From: Haemophilus haemolyticus
GTDB taxonomy: Bacteria > Pseudomonadota > Gammaproteobacteria > Enterobacterales > Pasteurellaceae
DNA length: 64,000 bases
Direction: 5' to 3'
Assembly (NCBI RefSeq): GCF_003352385.1
Contig: NZ_CP031243.1
Coordinates: 660,501-724,500 of the forward strand
Shown here: positions 18,169 through 28,537 of the stretch, one piece after another
Numbering within the stretch: position 1 is the stretch's first letter
How the letters are laid out: every line of letters starts with the position of its first letter
Translations under genes and position numbers: made by a program
The notes under the pieces: generated by a model
Told to the model about the DNA's origin: nothing
Database searches by the model: none
What the model saw: only the letters and a program-made list of their open reading frames with translations

Positions 18169-18788
18169 TTGATGTATCATGTGGTACCGGAGGTCATTTA
18201 CAACTTTATTTAGAACGAGGGGCTGCTAAAGTGATTGGAACCGATCTTTCCGAAAAAATGCTCGAACAAGCTGAAAAAGATATGCAAAAGTGCGGTCATT
18301 TTTCAGGGCGTTTTTCGTTATATCAGTTACCGATGGAAAAATTAACGGAATTTCCAGAAAGTAATTTTGATGTCATTACCAACTCTTTTGCTTTTCATTA
18401 TATTGAAGATTTTCCCGCTTTATTAGCTTCTATTGCCAACAAGCTTAAGCCTAACGGCGCATTAGTTTTTTCCCAAGAACATCCGATAACCACTTGCCAC
18501 AAAGAAGGGGAACGCTGGGAAAAAAATGACAAAAAACAGCAAGTTGCTTATCGTTTAAATCATTACCGAGAAGAGGGCGAACGCAATAGAAATTGGTTCA
18601 AACAACCTTTTCAAACCTATCATCGAACAACAGCGACAATTATCAATAATTTAATTCATGCAGGGTTTCAAATCGAGCAAATGGAAGAACCAATGCTTGC
18701 CGACCAACCGCAATGGCATAATGAATTTAAAGATTTATCACACCGCCCATCATTGTTATTTATCAAAGTAAGAAAAGTGGAGAAATAA
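18162..18788 (+). pseudogene. Class I SAM-dependent methyltransferase, 3' fragment
   Basis: The frame is open from 18162 and reads VVDVSCGTGGHLQLYLERGAA, then GTDLSEKMLEQAEKD (acidic motif II) and NSFAFHYIEDFPALLASIANKLKPNGALVFSQEHP, a complete methyltransferase core from motif I to the C-terminus VRKVEK. It is the missing remainder of the 5' fragment at 12193. No good start codon lies before motif I; the first ATG is at 18231 after it. The first residues (VVDVS) come from the island side of the joint yet keep a motif I-like sequence. An uptake signal at about 18288-18296 shows this part is native. Confidence 0.88.
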
Positions 18789-18883
18789 ACAAAATAAACT
18801 GGTTTTTAACCGCACTTTATGGTATAAATCGCCCCGCTGTTTTTGCCTTTCAAAAGCAGCTTTTTAATTACTAACAACACACA

Positions 18884-18950
18884 CACATATCAACAAGGCT
18901 TAATCGGGGTGCCAAACGGTCGATTAGCTGATATGTGGAGGCTCAACCCC
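18884..18950 (+). promoter_or_regulatory. rpsB 5' leader (S2 autoregulation element)
   Basis: Three pairings can be drawn: CACATATCA (18884-18892) with TGATATGTG (18929-18937); TAATCG (18901-18906) with CGATTA (18921-18926); and the loop GGGGT (18906-18910) with ACCCC near 18946-18950, forming a pseudoknot next to the ribosome site AAAGG. This is the layout known for the gammaproteobacterial rpsB leader, through which S2 represses rpsB-tsf. Confidence 0.8.
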
Positions 18951-18968
18951 AACATAAAGGAAAATATT

Positions 18969-19691
18969 ATGGCACAAGTTTCAATGCGCGACATGATCAA
19001 CGCAGGCGTACACTTCGGACACCAAACTCGTTACTGGAACCCACAAATGAAACCTTTCATTTTTGGTGCTCGTAACGGTGTTCACATCATCAACTTAGAA
19101 AAAACTTTACCTTTATTCAACGAAGCTTTAGCGGAATTAACTCGCATTGCTAGCAACAACGGTAAAGTATTATTCGTTGGTACAAAACGTGCAGCGTCTG
19201 AAGCAGTTCAAGCAGCAGCATTAGATTGTCAGCAATATTACGTAAACCACCGTTGGTTAGGTGGTATGTTGACTAACTGGAAAACCGTTCGTCAATCAAT
19301 TAAACGTTTAAAAGATTTAGAAACCCAATCTCAAGACGGTACTTTTGATAAATTAACCAAAAAAGAAGCGTTAATGCGTAGCCGTGAGATGGAAAAACTT
19401 GAATTAAGCCTTGGCGGTATCAAAGATATGGGCGGCTTACCAGATGCATTATTTGTTATCGGTGCAGACCACGAACATATCGCAGTTAAAGAAGCAAACA
19501 ACCTAGGTATTCCTGTATTTGCTATCGTTGATACTAACTCAACTCCAGCTGGCGTAGATTTCGTTATCCCTGGTAACGATGATGCGACTCGTGCTATCCA
19601 ACTTTACGTTTCTGCAGCTGCAGCAGCAGTTAAAGAAGGTCGTGGTAACGAAGCTCAAGTTGCTGAAGAATTAGCAGCTGACGCAGAATAA
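18969..19691 (+). CDS. rpsB: 30S ribosomal protein S2
   Basis: The start [25 protein letters not shown] at 18969 is preceded by AAAGG; the frame is open further up, but that region is the structured leader. The 240-residue product matches S2 in length and carries [47 protein letters not shown] and [14 protein letters not shown]2 joins the 30S subunit late and is needed with S1 for initiation. Cotranscribed with tsf through a partial terminator in the gap. Codon use is strongly biased, as expected for a highly expressed gene. Confidence 0.98.
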   Translation: MAQVSMRDMINAGVHFGHQTRYWNPQMKPFIFGARNGVHIINLEKTLPLFNEALAELTRIASNNGKVLFVGTKRAASEAVQAAALDCQQYYVNHRWLGGMLTNWKTVRQSIKRLKDLETQSQDGTFDKLTKKEALMRSREMEKLELSLGGIKDMGGLPDALFVIGADHEHIAVKEANNLGIPVFAIVDTNSTPAGVDFVIPGNDDATRAIQLYVSAAAAAVKEGRGNEAQVAEELAADAE

Positions 19692-19742
19692 TTTAAGTTT
19701 TGCAATAAGGCGAAGCCCTTAATAATCAAACGATTAATTGGC

Positions 19743-19776
19743 ATAGGGGCTAAAGTTTAGCCCCTATATTTTTATC
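19743..19776 (+). terminator. Hairpin between rpsB and tsf
   Basis: ATAGGGGCTAAA and TTTAGCCCCTAT form a 12-bp stem with a minimal loop, followed by ATTTTTAT. It probably acts as an attenuator that lowers tsf relative to rpsB, or as a full terminator if tsf has its own promoter. Confidence 0.8.
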
Positions 19777-19824
19777 TAAAAGTGCGGTCAAAATAAATCG
19801 CATTTTCGACAGAGGATTTTAAAA

Positions 19825-20676
19825 ATGGCTGAAATCACAGCATCATTAGTAAAAGAACTTCGTGAACGTACCGGTGCCGGTATGATGGAATGTAAAAAAG
19901 CATTAGTTGAAGCAAACGGTGATATTGAGTTAGCAATCGACAACATGCGTAAATCTGGTCAAGCTAAAGCAGCTAAAAAAGCAGGCCGTGTTGCAGCTGA
20001 AGGTGTTATCCTTGCTCGTGTAGAAAATGGTTTCGGTGTATTAGTTGAAATGAACTGTGAAACTGACTTTGTGGCAAAAGATGCTGGTTTCTTAGGTTTA
20101 GCAAACGAAGTAGCTGATTTCGCAGCAGCAAACAAAGGTACAACTATCGAAGCATTACAAGCACAATTCGAAGAAAAACGTGCTGCATTAGTAGCTAAAA
20201 TCGGTGAGAACATGAACATCCGTCGTGTTGCTTACTTAGATGGTCAAGTAATTGCTCAATACTTACACGGCGCGAAAATCGGTGTATTAGTTGCAGGTCA
20301 AGGTTCAGCTGACGAACTTAAAAAAGTAGCTATGCACGTAGCTGCATCTAAACCTGAATTCGTAAATCCAGAAGATGTATCAGCAGAAATAGTTGAACAC
20401 GAACGCCAAATCCAAATCGACATCGCAGTTAACTCTGGTAAACCAAAAGAAATCGCAGAGAAAATGGTTGAAGGTCGTATGAAGAAATTCACTGGTGAAG
20501 TTTCATTAACTGGCCAACCATTCGTAATGGATCCTTCTGTATCTGTAGGTGACTTCTTAAAATCAGTAAACACTTCAGTTTCTAACTTCATCCGTTTAGA
20601 AGTTGGTGAAGGTATCGAGAAAAAAGAAGAAGACTTTGCTGCTGAAGTAGCAAAAATCACTGGCGGTAACGCGTAA
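19825..20676 (+). CDS. tsf: Elongation factor Ts
   Basis: EF-Ts releases GDP from EF-Tu. The 283-residue product has family length. The N-terminal domain [22 protein letters not shown] and the core [13 protein letters not shown] (the TDF motif that enters EF-Tu) are present, as is [10 protein letters not shown]. The ribosome site GAGGA lies about 10 bases before the ATG, and an uptake signal is in the gap upstream. Codon bias is strong. A good terminator follows. Confidence 0.98.
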   Translation: MAEITASLVKELRERTGAGMMECKKALVEANGDIELAIDNMRKSGQAKAAKKAGRVAAEGVILARVENGFGVLVEMNCETDFVAKDAGFLGLANEVADFAAANKGTTIEALQAQFEEKRAALVAKIGENMNIRRVAYLDGQVIAQYLHGAKIGVLVAGQGSADELKKVAMHVAASKPEFVNPEDVSAEIVEHERQIQIDIAVNSGKPKEIAEKMVEGRMKKFTGEVSLTGQPFVMDPSVSVGDFLKSVNTSVSNFIRLEVGEGIEKKEEDFAAEVAKITGGNA

Positions 20677-20699
20677 TTCTTTAAAGATAACGATATGTT

Positions 20700-20733
20700 A
20701 ATAAGCCCAACTTAAGTTGGGCTTATTTGTTTT
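20700..20733 (+). terminator. Terminator after tsf
   Basis: AATAAGCCCAACTT and AAGTTGGGCTTATT form a perfect 14-bp stem, followed by TGTTTTAT. Confidence 0.9.
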
Positions 20734-20863
20734 ATAGAATAATAGGATAAGCCGCTGAATTAACAGGCTTAAACTTTTTAGTTACGTTTAGTAAAATAAA
20801 AAAATCTACACTTAAATAGTAAACGTTTAAAGTGTGGATTTTGTAATAAAACTTCAGAAGAAA

Positions 20864-21889
20864 TTAAGAAATTTTCTTTTCTAACGCTTTTAAACGTTTA
20901 TTTATTCCATCAATACCTAACGTCAGTGCCGCTGTTTTACGCCATTCTTTATTCGTTTGCAATGGAATACCAGAGGAATATACTCCAGGCTCTGTAATTG
21001 GGCGCATAACCATTCCCATTCCAGTAATCGTGACTTTATCACAAATTTCCATATGGCCATTAATCACACTTGCACCGCCAATTAAGCAATATCGTCCAAC
21101 AGTCAAACTACCCGCCATGATAACGCCACCCGCAACCGCTGTACCTGTGCCTATATGAACATTATGTGCAATTTGACAAAGGTTATCGATGATCACGTTA
21201 TCTTCAATAATTGTTGCGTCTAATGCGCCTCTATCGATACACGTATTCGCACCAATCTCAACGTTATTACCAATTATTACTTGCCCTACTTGTGGAATTT
21301 TAATCCAACGACCACGATCATTTGCGTAACCAAAACCATCACTACCGATGACTGTTCCTGATTGAATTAAGCAATTAGCGCCAATCTCAACGTTATGGTA
21401 AACAGTTACATTAGCCCAAAGTTGAGTGCCTGAACCGATCTTGGTATTTTTACCAACAAAGCAATTTGCACCAATGATCACGTTATCACCAAGTACAACA
21501 CCTTCTTCAATCACAGCATTCGCACCAATTGATACATTCTCACCTAAAGAAGCACTATCAGAAATTACCGCACTTTTTGCAATGCCTTGCGCTGCTTTTG
21601 GCGTGCTATCCATATATTGCGCTAAAATGGCGTAAGCTACATAAGGATCTTTCACAATAAGTAAATTGCTTTCTGAAGAACAATGTTCGACATCCTCTTC
21701 AGAAACAACCAAAATTCCTGCTTTAGAATCTTTCAATAATGCACGGAATTTTGCGTTAGAAATAAAAGTAAGTTGATTTGATTGGGCTTTATCGAGTGGA
21801 GCGATATTCTCAACAACAACATCGGCGTTACCGCGAACGGTAGCGCCGATTTGAGTTGCCAATTCTTGTAAAGAATAGGATTTTTGCAT
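20864..21889 (-). CDS. lpxD: UDP-3-O-acylglucosamine N-acyltransferase
   Basis: LpxD adds the second hydroxyacyl chain in lipid A synthesis. The 341 residues have an N-terminal uridine-binding domain and a left-handed beta-helix of hexapeptide repeats ([30 protein letters not shown] and similar, about residues 100-300). The catalytic His lies in QIAHNVHIG. The C-terminus is helical ([14 protein letters not shown]). It lies 12 bases downstream of skp on the same strand and belongs to the conserved uppS-cdsA-rseP-bamA-skp-lpxD envelope set. Confidence 0.97.
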   Translation of the reverse strand: MQKSYSLQELATQIGATVRGNADVVVENIAPLDKAQSNQLTFISNAKFRALLKDSKAGILVVSEEDVEHCSSESNLLIVKDPYVAYAILAQYMDSTPKAAQGIAKSAVISDSASLGENVSIGANAVIEEGVVLGDNVIIGANCFVGKNTKIGSGTQLWANVTVYHNVEIGANCLIQSGTVIGSDGFGYANDRGRWIKIPQVGQVIIGNNVEIGANTCIDRGALDATIIEDNVIIDNLCQIAHNVHIGTGTAVAGGVIMAGSLTVGRYCLIGGASVINGHMEICDKVTITGMGMVMRPITEPGVYSSGIPLQTNKEWRKTAALTLGIDGINKRLKALEKKIS

Positions 21890-21901
21890 TATGAGAACCT
21901 A

Positions 21902-22510
21902 TTATTTTTTCTCTTCTGCTTTAGCAGGTGCTGCTTTTTCACTAGCAGGAATAGATTTTAACACTTCTTCTGTGATGTCTTTACCCTCTACCGCAAATAC
22001 AACTGAATTTGCATCAAGCACATAAGTATAACCTTTCGCTTTTGCTAAATTATTTGTAGCAGTTTGAATACTATCTAATAATTTACCACGCTCTTCTGCT
22101 TGACGTTTTTCATTTTGCGCTTGGAACTCTTGAACTTTTTTATCTTGTTCCTGCATTAATTTTTGTAATTCAGCATCTTCAGCCGCGCCTAATTTATTAA
22201 TTTCTTCTTGGCGTTTTTGAATATCTGCTTGACGTAAGCGAGGTGCATCTTTTTCTAAAGCCGCAACTTTTGCTTCTACTTTTTTACGAGCAGCTGCAAT
22301 TTTATCATCAACTTCTTTTTTGCTTGCTGCTAATTTTTCAGCTACAGGTTTAAATTCAGCATCGAGTTTATCCGCTACAGCTTGACGGTCTGGGTGATGT
22401 TGAAAAATATAACCTGCATTAATGAAAGCAATTTTTTCTTCAGCTGCAGCATAGCCTGAAGCAAGTGCGATACCTAAAGCAAGTGCGGTTACTTTTGCGA
22501 TGTTTTTCAT
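21902..22510 (-). CDS. skp: Periplasmic chaperone Skp (OmpH)
   Basis: Skp is a trimeric jellyfish-shaped periplasmic chaperone that carries unfolded outer-membrane proteins to BamA. The signal peptide MKNIAKVTALALGIALASGYAAA is clear, and residues 40-140 are a long charged coiled coil (KKEVDDKIAAARKKVEAKVAALEK; QEQDKKVQEFQAQNEKRQ), the tentacles. It is 202 residues, longer than E. coli Skp (161), owing to an Ala/Lys/Glu-rich tail (PAKAEEKK). Gene order bamA-skp-lpxD is conserved in gammaproteobacteria. Confidence 0.95.
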   Translation of the reverse strand: MKNIAKVTALALGIALASGYAAAEEKIAFINAGYIFQHHPDRQAVADKLDAEFKPVAEKLAASKKEVDDKIAAARKKVEAKVAALEKDAPRLRQADIQKRQEEINKLGAAEDAELQKLMQEQDKKVQEFQAQNEKRQAEERGKLLDSIQTATNNLAKAKGYTYVLDANSVVFAVEGKDITEEVLKSIPASEKAAPAKAEEKK

Positions 22511-22622
22511 TTGATAAAGATCCTTAATTAAATTGTGGTTAGTTTAGTATTTTCTCTGCCTAACAAAATCAGGCAGAGAATGCTATCTTTGACATTCGAA
22601 TGATGAAAAAAGTTCAATCTAA

Positions 22623-25001
22623 TTAGAAAGAACCACCAATACTAAATTGGAACTGTTCTACATCATCATTTTCATATTTTTTGATCGGTTTGGCATAAGA
22701 GAATACTAATGGTCCAATAGGGGATTGCCATTGGAAGCCTACACCCGCAGAGGCACGAACTCGACTAACTTTTCCATAATCGGGTAAGCTTTTCAATACA
22801 TTGTTATCTAACCCACTCTTATCCGATTTCCATTTGGTATTCCAAACACTTGCCGCATCAACAAATAAGGAAGTTCGGACTGTATTTTGGCTCTTATCGC
22901 TCACAAACGGTGTTGGTACAATAAGTTCTGCGCTCGCAGTTGTGATTGCATTACCACCAATCACATCAGAACTGATCTTATTAAAATTACCATGTTGATC
23001 GGCATAAATTGCATTAGGTCCAATACTACCATAAGCAAAACCACGTAATGAACCAATGCCACCAGCTGTATAAGTTTGATAGAACGGTAAACGCTTGTTT
23101 CCAAAACCATTTGCATATCCTGCAGATGCTTTTGCAGATATAACCCAACGGTGATCTCTGTCTAATGGATAGAAACCTTGTACATCTGCACTTAGTTTGT
23201 AGTATTTGTTATCCGAACCTGGAATTGTAACTCGTCCACCAAGACTTGCTTTTACCCCTTTAGTTGGGAAATATCCCCTATTAAGGCTGTTATAGTTCCA
23301 ACCAAAAGAAAAATCAAAGTCACTGGTTTTGATTGAATTTCCATTAAAATTCATGGAATCAAGATATAATTCACGGTTATATTCTGGAGCAAAGTTACTA
23401 ATCTTATTATAAGTATAACCTAATCCAACATAGTAAGAGTTATTTTCATTTACAGGGAAACCTAAAGTGACATTACCACCGTAAGTCGTACGTTTATAAT
23501 TAGAAGATGTATCACTTTTAGAGTTATCATAGTTTTCAAAGAAAACATTTCCACCAAGACTTACGCCATCTTTAGTAAAGTAGGGTTCGGTATAACCTAA
23601 ATTGACACTAGTACCATAATCATTTTTCGTACCAGCTATACTTACTGCTGCCCCTGTTCCCAAGAAATTATCTTGTTTAACACTAGCTTGATAGCTAATA
23701 CCACTTTCTGTACCGTAACCAATACCAAAGTTGATACTACCTGTATTACGCTCTTTAACTTTATACACCACATCTACTTCGTCATCAGTGCCTTTTACAG
23801 GATCAATTCGATTTTCTACGGTTTCGAAGAATCCTGTACGATCTAAACGGATTTTACCTAACTCAACTAATTGCGAGTTATACCACGCCCCCTCTTGTTG
23901 GCGCATTTCTTGACGTAAAGTACTATCTGCTGAAACAGTATTTCCTTCAAAGCGTAGTTGACGAACAGTTAAACGTCGACCAGCATCAACAACAAAAGTA
24001 ATTGCTAAGGTTTTATTCGCATCATCAAAATCAGGTACAGCATTCACCGTTGCACTACCGTAACCACGTTCACCCAATTTTGCTTTAATCGCATTTTCAA
24101 CATCTGCGATATCGCTACGACGGAAAGTGTCATTTAAATGTAATGAAGAAAGCAAAGGTTCAAGTTCAGAAGCCATACCGCCCACATTACCAACTATACG
24201 AGCACTACGAAGGTCATACTGTAAACCTTCATTTACATCAATGGTTACATTCACTTTCGTTTTTTCATCATTTAGCTGAACATCAGTTTTAGTGATTTGT
24301 GCTTTGGCATAACCATTATTTAAATAATAATCACGAATTGACTGTAAATCTTTCTCGAACTGAGCGCCTTCAAATTTATTACCCCATAATTTCCACCAAG
24401 AATCAGGTTGTAATTCCATTTGCTCTTGCAACGTGCTGCTACTAACAGATTCATTACCATTGAAAGTTAATGATGCTAATTTTGCAGTATCATCTTCATT
24501 GATCTGAATTAAAATTTCAGCACGATTATTTGGTAACGTATTGACAATAGGTTCAACTGTTGCGTTATAGCGACCTACACTTGCATAGTGCTCTTTTACA
24601 CTTTTGGCAAATTCATTTAATTTTTCTCGAATTAAAACATCACCAACTTTAAAACCGTTAGCATCTAAGTTTTGTTTAAGTGCTTCAGTTGGAATAACAG
24701 AGTTACCTTTGATTTTAACATCTGAAATGATCGATTTAGCCACAACGCTAACAACAAGCACATCGCCTTCTTGATGCGCATTCACATCATCGAATCGACC
24801 ACTTACGAATAAAGAGCGGACAATATTAGCCACATCATTGTCAGTCACACGCTGACCGGCACGAACAGGTAGACTTGCTCGGATTTGTTGTTCTAAGTCG
24901 CCTTGAACACCATCCACACGAATATCTTTTGCCACAAAAGGTGCGGCAAACACAGTCGTTGTCGTACCGAATAATAAACTTGCGATTAGAAGTTTTTTCA
25001 T
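22623..25001 (-). CDS. bamA: Outer-membrane assembly factor BamA (D15 antigen)
   Basis: BamA is the core of the machine that folds beta-barrels into the outer membrane; in H. influenzae it is the protective surface antigen D15. I start at [19 protein letters not shown] (25001), which gives a signal peptide; the longer open frame adds 17 residues without signal character. The 792 residues contain five POTRA domains (about 20-420: [47 protein letters not shown], and so on) and a 16-strand barrel with the lid motif [13 protein letters not shown]. It ends in Phe. About 20 bases after rseP. Confidence 0.97.
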   Translation of the reverse strand: MKKLLIASLLFGTTTTVFAAPFVAKDIRVDGVQGDLEQQIRASLPVRAGQRVTDNDVANIVRSLFVSGRFDDVNAHQEGDVLVVSVVAKSIISDVKIKGNSVIPTEALKQNLDANGFKVGDVLIREKLNEFAKSVKEHYASVGRYNATVEPIVNTLPNNRAEILIQINEDDTAKLASLTFNGNESVSSSTLQEQMELQPDSWWKLWGNKFEGAQFEKDLQSIRDYYLNNGYAKAQITKTDVQLNDEKTKVNVTIDVNEGLQYDLRSARIVGNVGGMASELEPLLSSLHLNDTFRRSDIADVENAIKAKLGERGYGSATVNAVPDFDDANKTLAITFVVDAGRRLTVRQLRFEGNTVSADSTLRQEMRQQEGAWYNSQLVELGKIRLDRTGFFETVENRIDPVKGTDDEVDVVYKVKERNTGSINFGIGYGTESGISYQASVKQDNFLGTGAAVSIAGTKNDYGTSVNLGYTEPYFTKDGVSLGGNVFFENYDNSKSDTSSNYKRTTYGGNVTLGFPVNENNSYYVGLGYTYNKISNFAPEYNRELYLDSMNFNGNSIKTSDFDFSFGWNYNSLNRGYFPTKGVKASLGGRVTIPGSDNKYYKLSADVQGFYPLDRDHRWVISAKASAGYANGFGNKRLPFYQTYTAGGIGSLRGFAYGSIGPNAIYADQHGNFNKISSDVIGGNAITTASAELIVPTPFVSDKSQNTVRTSLFVDAASVWNTKWKSDKSGLDNNVLKSLPDYGKVSRVRASAGVGFQWQSPIGPLVFSYAKPIKKYENDDVEQFQFSIGGSF

Positions 25002-25020
25002 CGATTGTATCCTATATAAA

Positions 25021-26352
25021 TTATAGACGTAAAAAATCATTAAATAATGCAAACACCGTTAAGCTTAATAACAGTGCTGCGCCAATTCGATAACAGATGC
25101 TTTGCACCCTCTCAGAAACAGGTTTTCCTTTAACAGCTTCCATTGCTAAAAAAACTAAATGACCGCCATCCAATACAGGCAATGGGAATAAATTCATAAT
25201 GCCTAAATTAACACTAATCAATGCCATAAAACTTAAAAAATACACCAATCCAATATTAGCGGATGCACCAGCACCTTTAGCAATAGAAATTGGGCCGCTT
25301 AAATTGTTTAATGACAAATCACCCGTGATTAACTTTCCTAACACCTTCAAGGTTAACACAGAAAGTTGGCCAGTCTTTTCAATGCCTTTTTGCAAAGAGT
25401 TAAGAATATCATATTTTAATTCAGTACGATATTCATCAGATAATTTTACGAAAGTTGGGCTTAAACCTACAAACCATTTTCCACTCTGATTACGCACTGG
25501 AGTAATAATTTTGTCAAGCGTTTCCCCATTACGTTCAACTTTAATAGAAAAAGATTCGCCTTGTTCGACCTGTTTTATAAAATCTTGCCAAGGAAGTGCG
25601 GTTAAATTTTCTTTTAAAATTTTATCACCGATTTGTAAACCTGCTTTCTCAGCTGGAGAATCTTGAACAACTTTAGAAAGCACCATTTCAACTTTAGGAC
25701 GCATAGGCATAATCCCTAATGCCTCAAACGCACTTTCTTTTTCAGGATCAAAAGTCCAATTTGTCAAATTTAAAGTACGTTGTTGTTCAACATTAGAACC
25801 GAAAGGAGAAAGGGTAATCTCAACATTAGACTCTCCCATTTTTGTGGCAAGTAGCATATTGATGGTTTCCCAATCTTGAGTTTCTTCGCCATCAACCGCT
25901 AGAATTTGTGTATTGGGTTCAATATGCGCTTGTGCCGCGATTGAACTTGGCGTTATCGATTCAATTACAGGTTTAACACTTGGCATTCCATAAAGGTAGA
26001 TGACCCAATAGGCAAAAATCGCGAAAATAAAATTCGCCAAAGGGCCTGCAATAATCACAAATGCGCGTTGTAATACGCTTTTACTGTCAAATGCTTGTGG
26101 CTTTTGTTCAGCTGGAACCGCTTCATTATGTCCATCAAGCATTTTTACATAGCCGCCTAAAGGAATCATTGAAACCGCAAATTCTGTACCATGCTTATCA
26201 ATACGTTTCCAAATTACCTTACCAAAGCCGATTGAAAAACGATGGACTTTTATACCGCACTTTCTAGCAGCCCAAAAGTGACCATATTCGTGAACGGATA
26301 CTAATACCGCAATAGCAATGATAAAAGAACCTAGCGACCACAAAAATGACAT
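25021..26352 (-). CDS. rseP: Site-2 zinc metalloprotease RseP
   Basis: RseP cuts RseA and leftover signal peptides within the inner membrane, releasing sigma-E under envelope stress. The 443 residues begin with a helix carrying the zinc motif [12 protein letters not shown] (HExxH), have two PDZ-like domains (about 110-300; [19 protein letters not shown] and [15 protein letters not shown]), and a late membrane helix with the third zinc ligand in [13 protein letters not shown]. All active-site residues are present. It lies between cdsA and bamA. Confidence 0.96.
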   Translation of the reverse strand: MSFLWSLGSFIIAIAVLVSVHEYGHFWAARKCGIKVHRFSIGFGKVIWKRIDKHGTEFAVSMIPLGGYVKMLDGHNEAVPAEQKPQAFDSKSVLQRAFVIIAGPLANFIFAIFAYWVIYLYGMPSVKPVIESITPSSIAAQAHIEPNTQILAVDGEETQDWETINMLLATKMGESNVEITLSPFGSNVEQQRTLNLTNWTFDPEKESAFEALGIMPMRPKVEMVLSKVVQDSPAEKAGLQIGDKILKENLTALPWQDFIKQVEQGESFSIKVERNGETLDKIITPVRNQSGKWFVGLSPTFVKLSDEYRTELKYDILNSLQKGIEKTGQLSVLTLKVLGKLITGDLSLNNLSGPISIAKGAGASANIGLVYFLSFMALISVNLGIMNLFPLPVLDGGHLVFLAMEAVKGKPVSERVQSICYRIGAALLLSLTVFALFNDFLRL

Positions 26353-26361
26353 TCAAAATCC

Positions 26362-27228
26362 TTATAACACAAAGAAATAGAAGTAGCTGAAAAAAGGTAC
26401 TGCGGCAGTCAAGCTATCAATGCGATCTAATACACCACCATGCCCCGGAATTAATTGACTGCTGTCTTTAACTCCTGACTCACGTTTAAACATACTTTCA
26501 GTTAAATCACCCAATACCGAAATTGCAACTGTTGCAACGGAAAGAATAACGAATCCAGTGATATTTCGCTCACCAACTAAAGCATCGCCAGAGAAATGAA
26601 TAAATACAAAAGCAAGCACTAACGCAGTAATTAAGCCACCAACAACGCCTTCCCAGCTTTTACCTGGTGAAACTTTTGGCGCAAGTTTACGTTTACCAAA
26701 TGCGCGTCCGCTAAAATAAGCACCAGAATCAGCCGCCCAAACAAGCACAAACACGTAAAGTAATAAAAATAAGCCGTGATAAGGATCATTGTTATAGTGT
26801 TCTAAACGTAAACGTAATACACCCGCGATAAATGGAATTAAAGTAGAAAAGGCAAATAAAAGCTGTAAAAGAGGATTTTTAGACCAAAATTTAGCTGATT
26901 TAGGATAACTCACTACAAGCAATAAAGCTAAAATCCACCAACCAACAGCATTCATCAATAAAAGCTGAAGATGCTGTTCAAACACACGACCTGCATCTAA
27001 ATAGTTGCCCTCAGTATAGAGCCATAAAAAAATAAAGGCACCTAAAAAAGCAGCAACACAAAAACGCGCTAAAGGCTGTTTAAGGCGAGCAAACTGAGTC
27101 CATTCCCAAACGCCTAAAGTCGCCACAGCACCTAACGCGAGGGCAAAATAAAAAGGCGTGAATAAAAATAGCGCACATAACACCGCTGCGATTAACACAA
27201 TGGCAGATAAAACTCGTTGTTTAAGCAT
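26362..27228 (-). CDS. cdsA: Phosphatidate cytidylyltransferase
   Basis: CdsA makes CDP-diacylglycerol from phosphatidate and CTP, the branch point of phospholipid synthesis. The 288-residue membrane protein has about eight helices and the family signature at the C-terminus: MFKRESGVKDSSQLIPGHGG followed by VLDRIDS. The motif KVSPGKSWEGVVGG is also present. It is located between uppS and rseP, spaced by 10-20 bases. Confidence 0.97.
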   Translation of the reverse strand: MLKQRVLSAIVLIAAVLCALFLFTPFYFALALGAVATLGVWEWTQFARLKQPLARFCVAAFLGAFIFLWLYTEGNYLDAGRVFEQHLQLLLMNAVGWWILALLLVVSYPKSAKFWSKNPLLQLLFAFSTLIPFIAGVLRLRLEHYNNDPYHGLFLLLYVFVLVWAADSGAYFSGRAFGKRKLAPKVSPGKSWEGVVGGLITALVLAFVFIHFSGDALVGERNITGFVILSVATVAISVLGDLTESMFKRESGVKDSSQLIPGHGGVLDRIDSLTAAVPFFSYFYFFVL

Positions 27229-27249
27229 AATTTTAATCCATTTATTGAA

Positions 27250-27969
27250 TTATTCTGTCCCACCAAAACGGCGATGACGTTGTTGATAACAGGCGATGGC
27301 GCGGTTAAATTCCGCCTCATCAAAATCTGGCCACAGCACATCGGAAAAATAAAGTTCTGCATATGCAATTTGCCATAATAAAAAATTACTAATTCGTTGT
27401 TCACCACTGGTACGAATCAATAGATCCACTTGTGGTTCATCTTGTGTAACCAAATGACGCTGAAAAGTAATTTCATCAATCTCTTCAACGCTCATTTCAT
27501 TATTTTTTACTTTTTCTGCGAGTTGTTTTGTCGCTTGAACAATATCCCAACAACCGCCGTAATTTGCAGCAATATTAAGGGTAAGTGCGGTATTTTTTTC
27601 TGTTAAATTTTCCGCTTTTGCAATTTTTTCTTGTAAAGATTCACTAAAACGAGATACATCACCAATAATTTTCAAACGAATATTATTTTTATGTAATTTT
27701 TTCACTTCACGATCTAAAGCTTGCATAAAAAGCGTCATTAACGCGCTGACTTCTTGCTCAGGTCGATTCCAATTTTCACTACTAAAGGCATAAAGTGTAA
27801 GAAAATTTACTCCAGTTTGGCGAGCATAACTTACCGCACGGCGAACTGCAGATACGCCATTGGTATGGCCAAAAATGCGCATTTTATTTTTCTGTTTTGC
27901 CCACCGCCCATTACCATCCATAATAATGGCAACGTGTTTTGGAATATTGTTTTGATCGAGTTCTATCAT
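27250..27969 (-). CDS. uppS: Undecaprenyl diphosphate synthase
   Basis: UppS extends farnesyl diphosphate with eight isopentenyl units to the C55 carrier needed for peptidoglycan and LPS. The 239-residue product carries [15 protein letters not shown] (catalytic Asp and phosphate-binding Gly-Asn-Gly-Arg), [12 protein letters not shown] and [18 protein letters not shown], all diagnostic. It is the first gene of the minus-strand envelope set; its promoter must lie in the 27970-28121 gap shared with the divergent DUF167 gene. Confidence 0.97.
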   Translation of the reverse strand: MIELDQNNIPKHVAIIMDGNGRWAKQKNKMRIFGHTNGVSAVRRAVSYARQTGVNFLTLYAFSSENWNRPEQEVSALMTLFMQALDREVKKLHKNNIRLKIIGDVSRFSESLQEKIAKAENLTEKNTALTLNIAANYGGCWDIVQATKQLAEKVKNNEMSVEEIDEITFQRHLVTQDEPQVDLLIRTSGEQRISNFLLWQIAYAELYFSDVLWPDFDEAEFNRAIACYQQRHRRFGGTE

Positions 27970-28121
27970 TATTTTTATTATAAAAAGATCCCTATAAATT
28001 CGGCTGTGAACTATATCATAAGTTGTATTTGCTTGCTATGGATTAGCGAGCCCTAATCCACACTTTATTTTTTACATAATTCATTTTTATAATAAAGAAA
28101 AATAAACAAAACGAAGAATTT

Positions 28122-28409
28122 ATGTCTGCGATTGAACAAAATAAAGACGGTATTAGATTAAGAATATTCTTACAGCCAAAAGCCAGTAAAGATCATATTG
28201 CTGGCATTCACGATGATGAATTAAAAATTACCATTACTGCGCCACCCATTGATGGTCAAGCAAATGCTCATTTATTGAAATTTTTAAGTAAATCCTTCAA
28301 AGTGCCCAAAAGCAGTATTATTTTAGAAAAAGGGGAATTGAGCCGACACAAACAAGTTTGGATTCCTGAACCCAAATTAATTCCAAAAGAAATTCAAAAT
28401 CTATTGTAA
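28122..28409 (+). CDS. DUF167 (YggU family) protein
   Basis: The 95-residue product matches the small YggU/DUF167 family: LRIFLQPKASKDHIAGI, LKITITAPPIDGQANAHLLKFLSKSFKVPKSSI, and ILEKGELSRHKQVWI. The family is widespread and has no settled function. It is divergent from uppS, with ATG preceded by AACGAAG. No signal peptide. Confidence 0.88.
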   Translation: MSAIEQNKDGIRLRIFLQPKASKDHIAGIHDDELKITITAPPIDGQANAHLLKFLSKSFKVPKSSIILEKGELSRHKQVWIPEPKLIPKEIQNLL

Positions 28410-28537
28410 AAACAAAGAAAAAAATCACCGTACTTTGGTCTCATACCCTATCAATTTATGCCGTTTTACGGTATTCTATGCCACATTTTCTATTGTCAAA
28501 ATGCTGCAAAAGTGCGGTTAAAATTTAAGGTGATTTT

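Larger units (their letters stand above)
12354..18184. mobile_element. 5.8-kb horizontally acquired island with a five-gene defence-like cassette
   Basis: This is the DNA that splits the methyltransferase gene. The five bases TGTGG occur at both joints (12349-12353 and 18180-18184), and removing one copy plus the insert restores a perfect GCGTGG motif. A second short direct repeat, GTATCAT, lies just inside (12359-12365) and at the right edge (18174-18180). The insert is far more AT-rich than its flanks, uses many ATA and AGA codons, and I found no AAGTGCGGT/ACCGCACTT in it although the flanks have several. No integrase, transposase or terminal inverted repeat is visible. It carries KilA-N, DNA methylase, GHKL ATPase, receiver and HNH genes, all on the plus strand. 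Confidence 0.85.

Noticed and set aside
12354-18184. Prophage or integrative element
   Set aside because: KilA-N hints at phage, but there is no integrase, structural, lysis or replication gene and no tRNA target.
24875-25093. 72-codon plus-strand frame between bamA and rseP
   Set aside because: Antisense of two conserved genes; no signal of its own.
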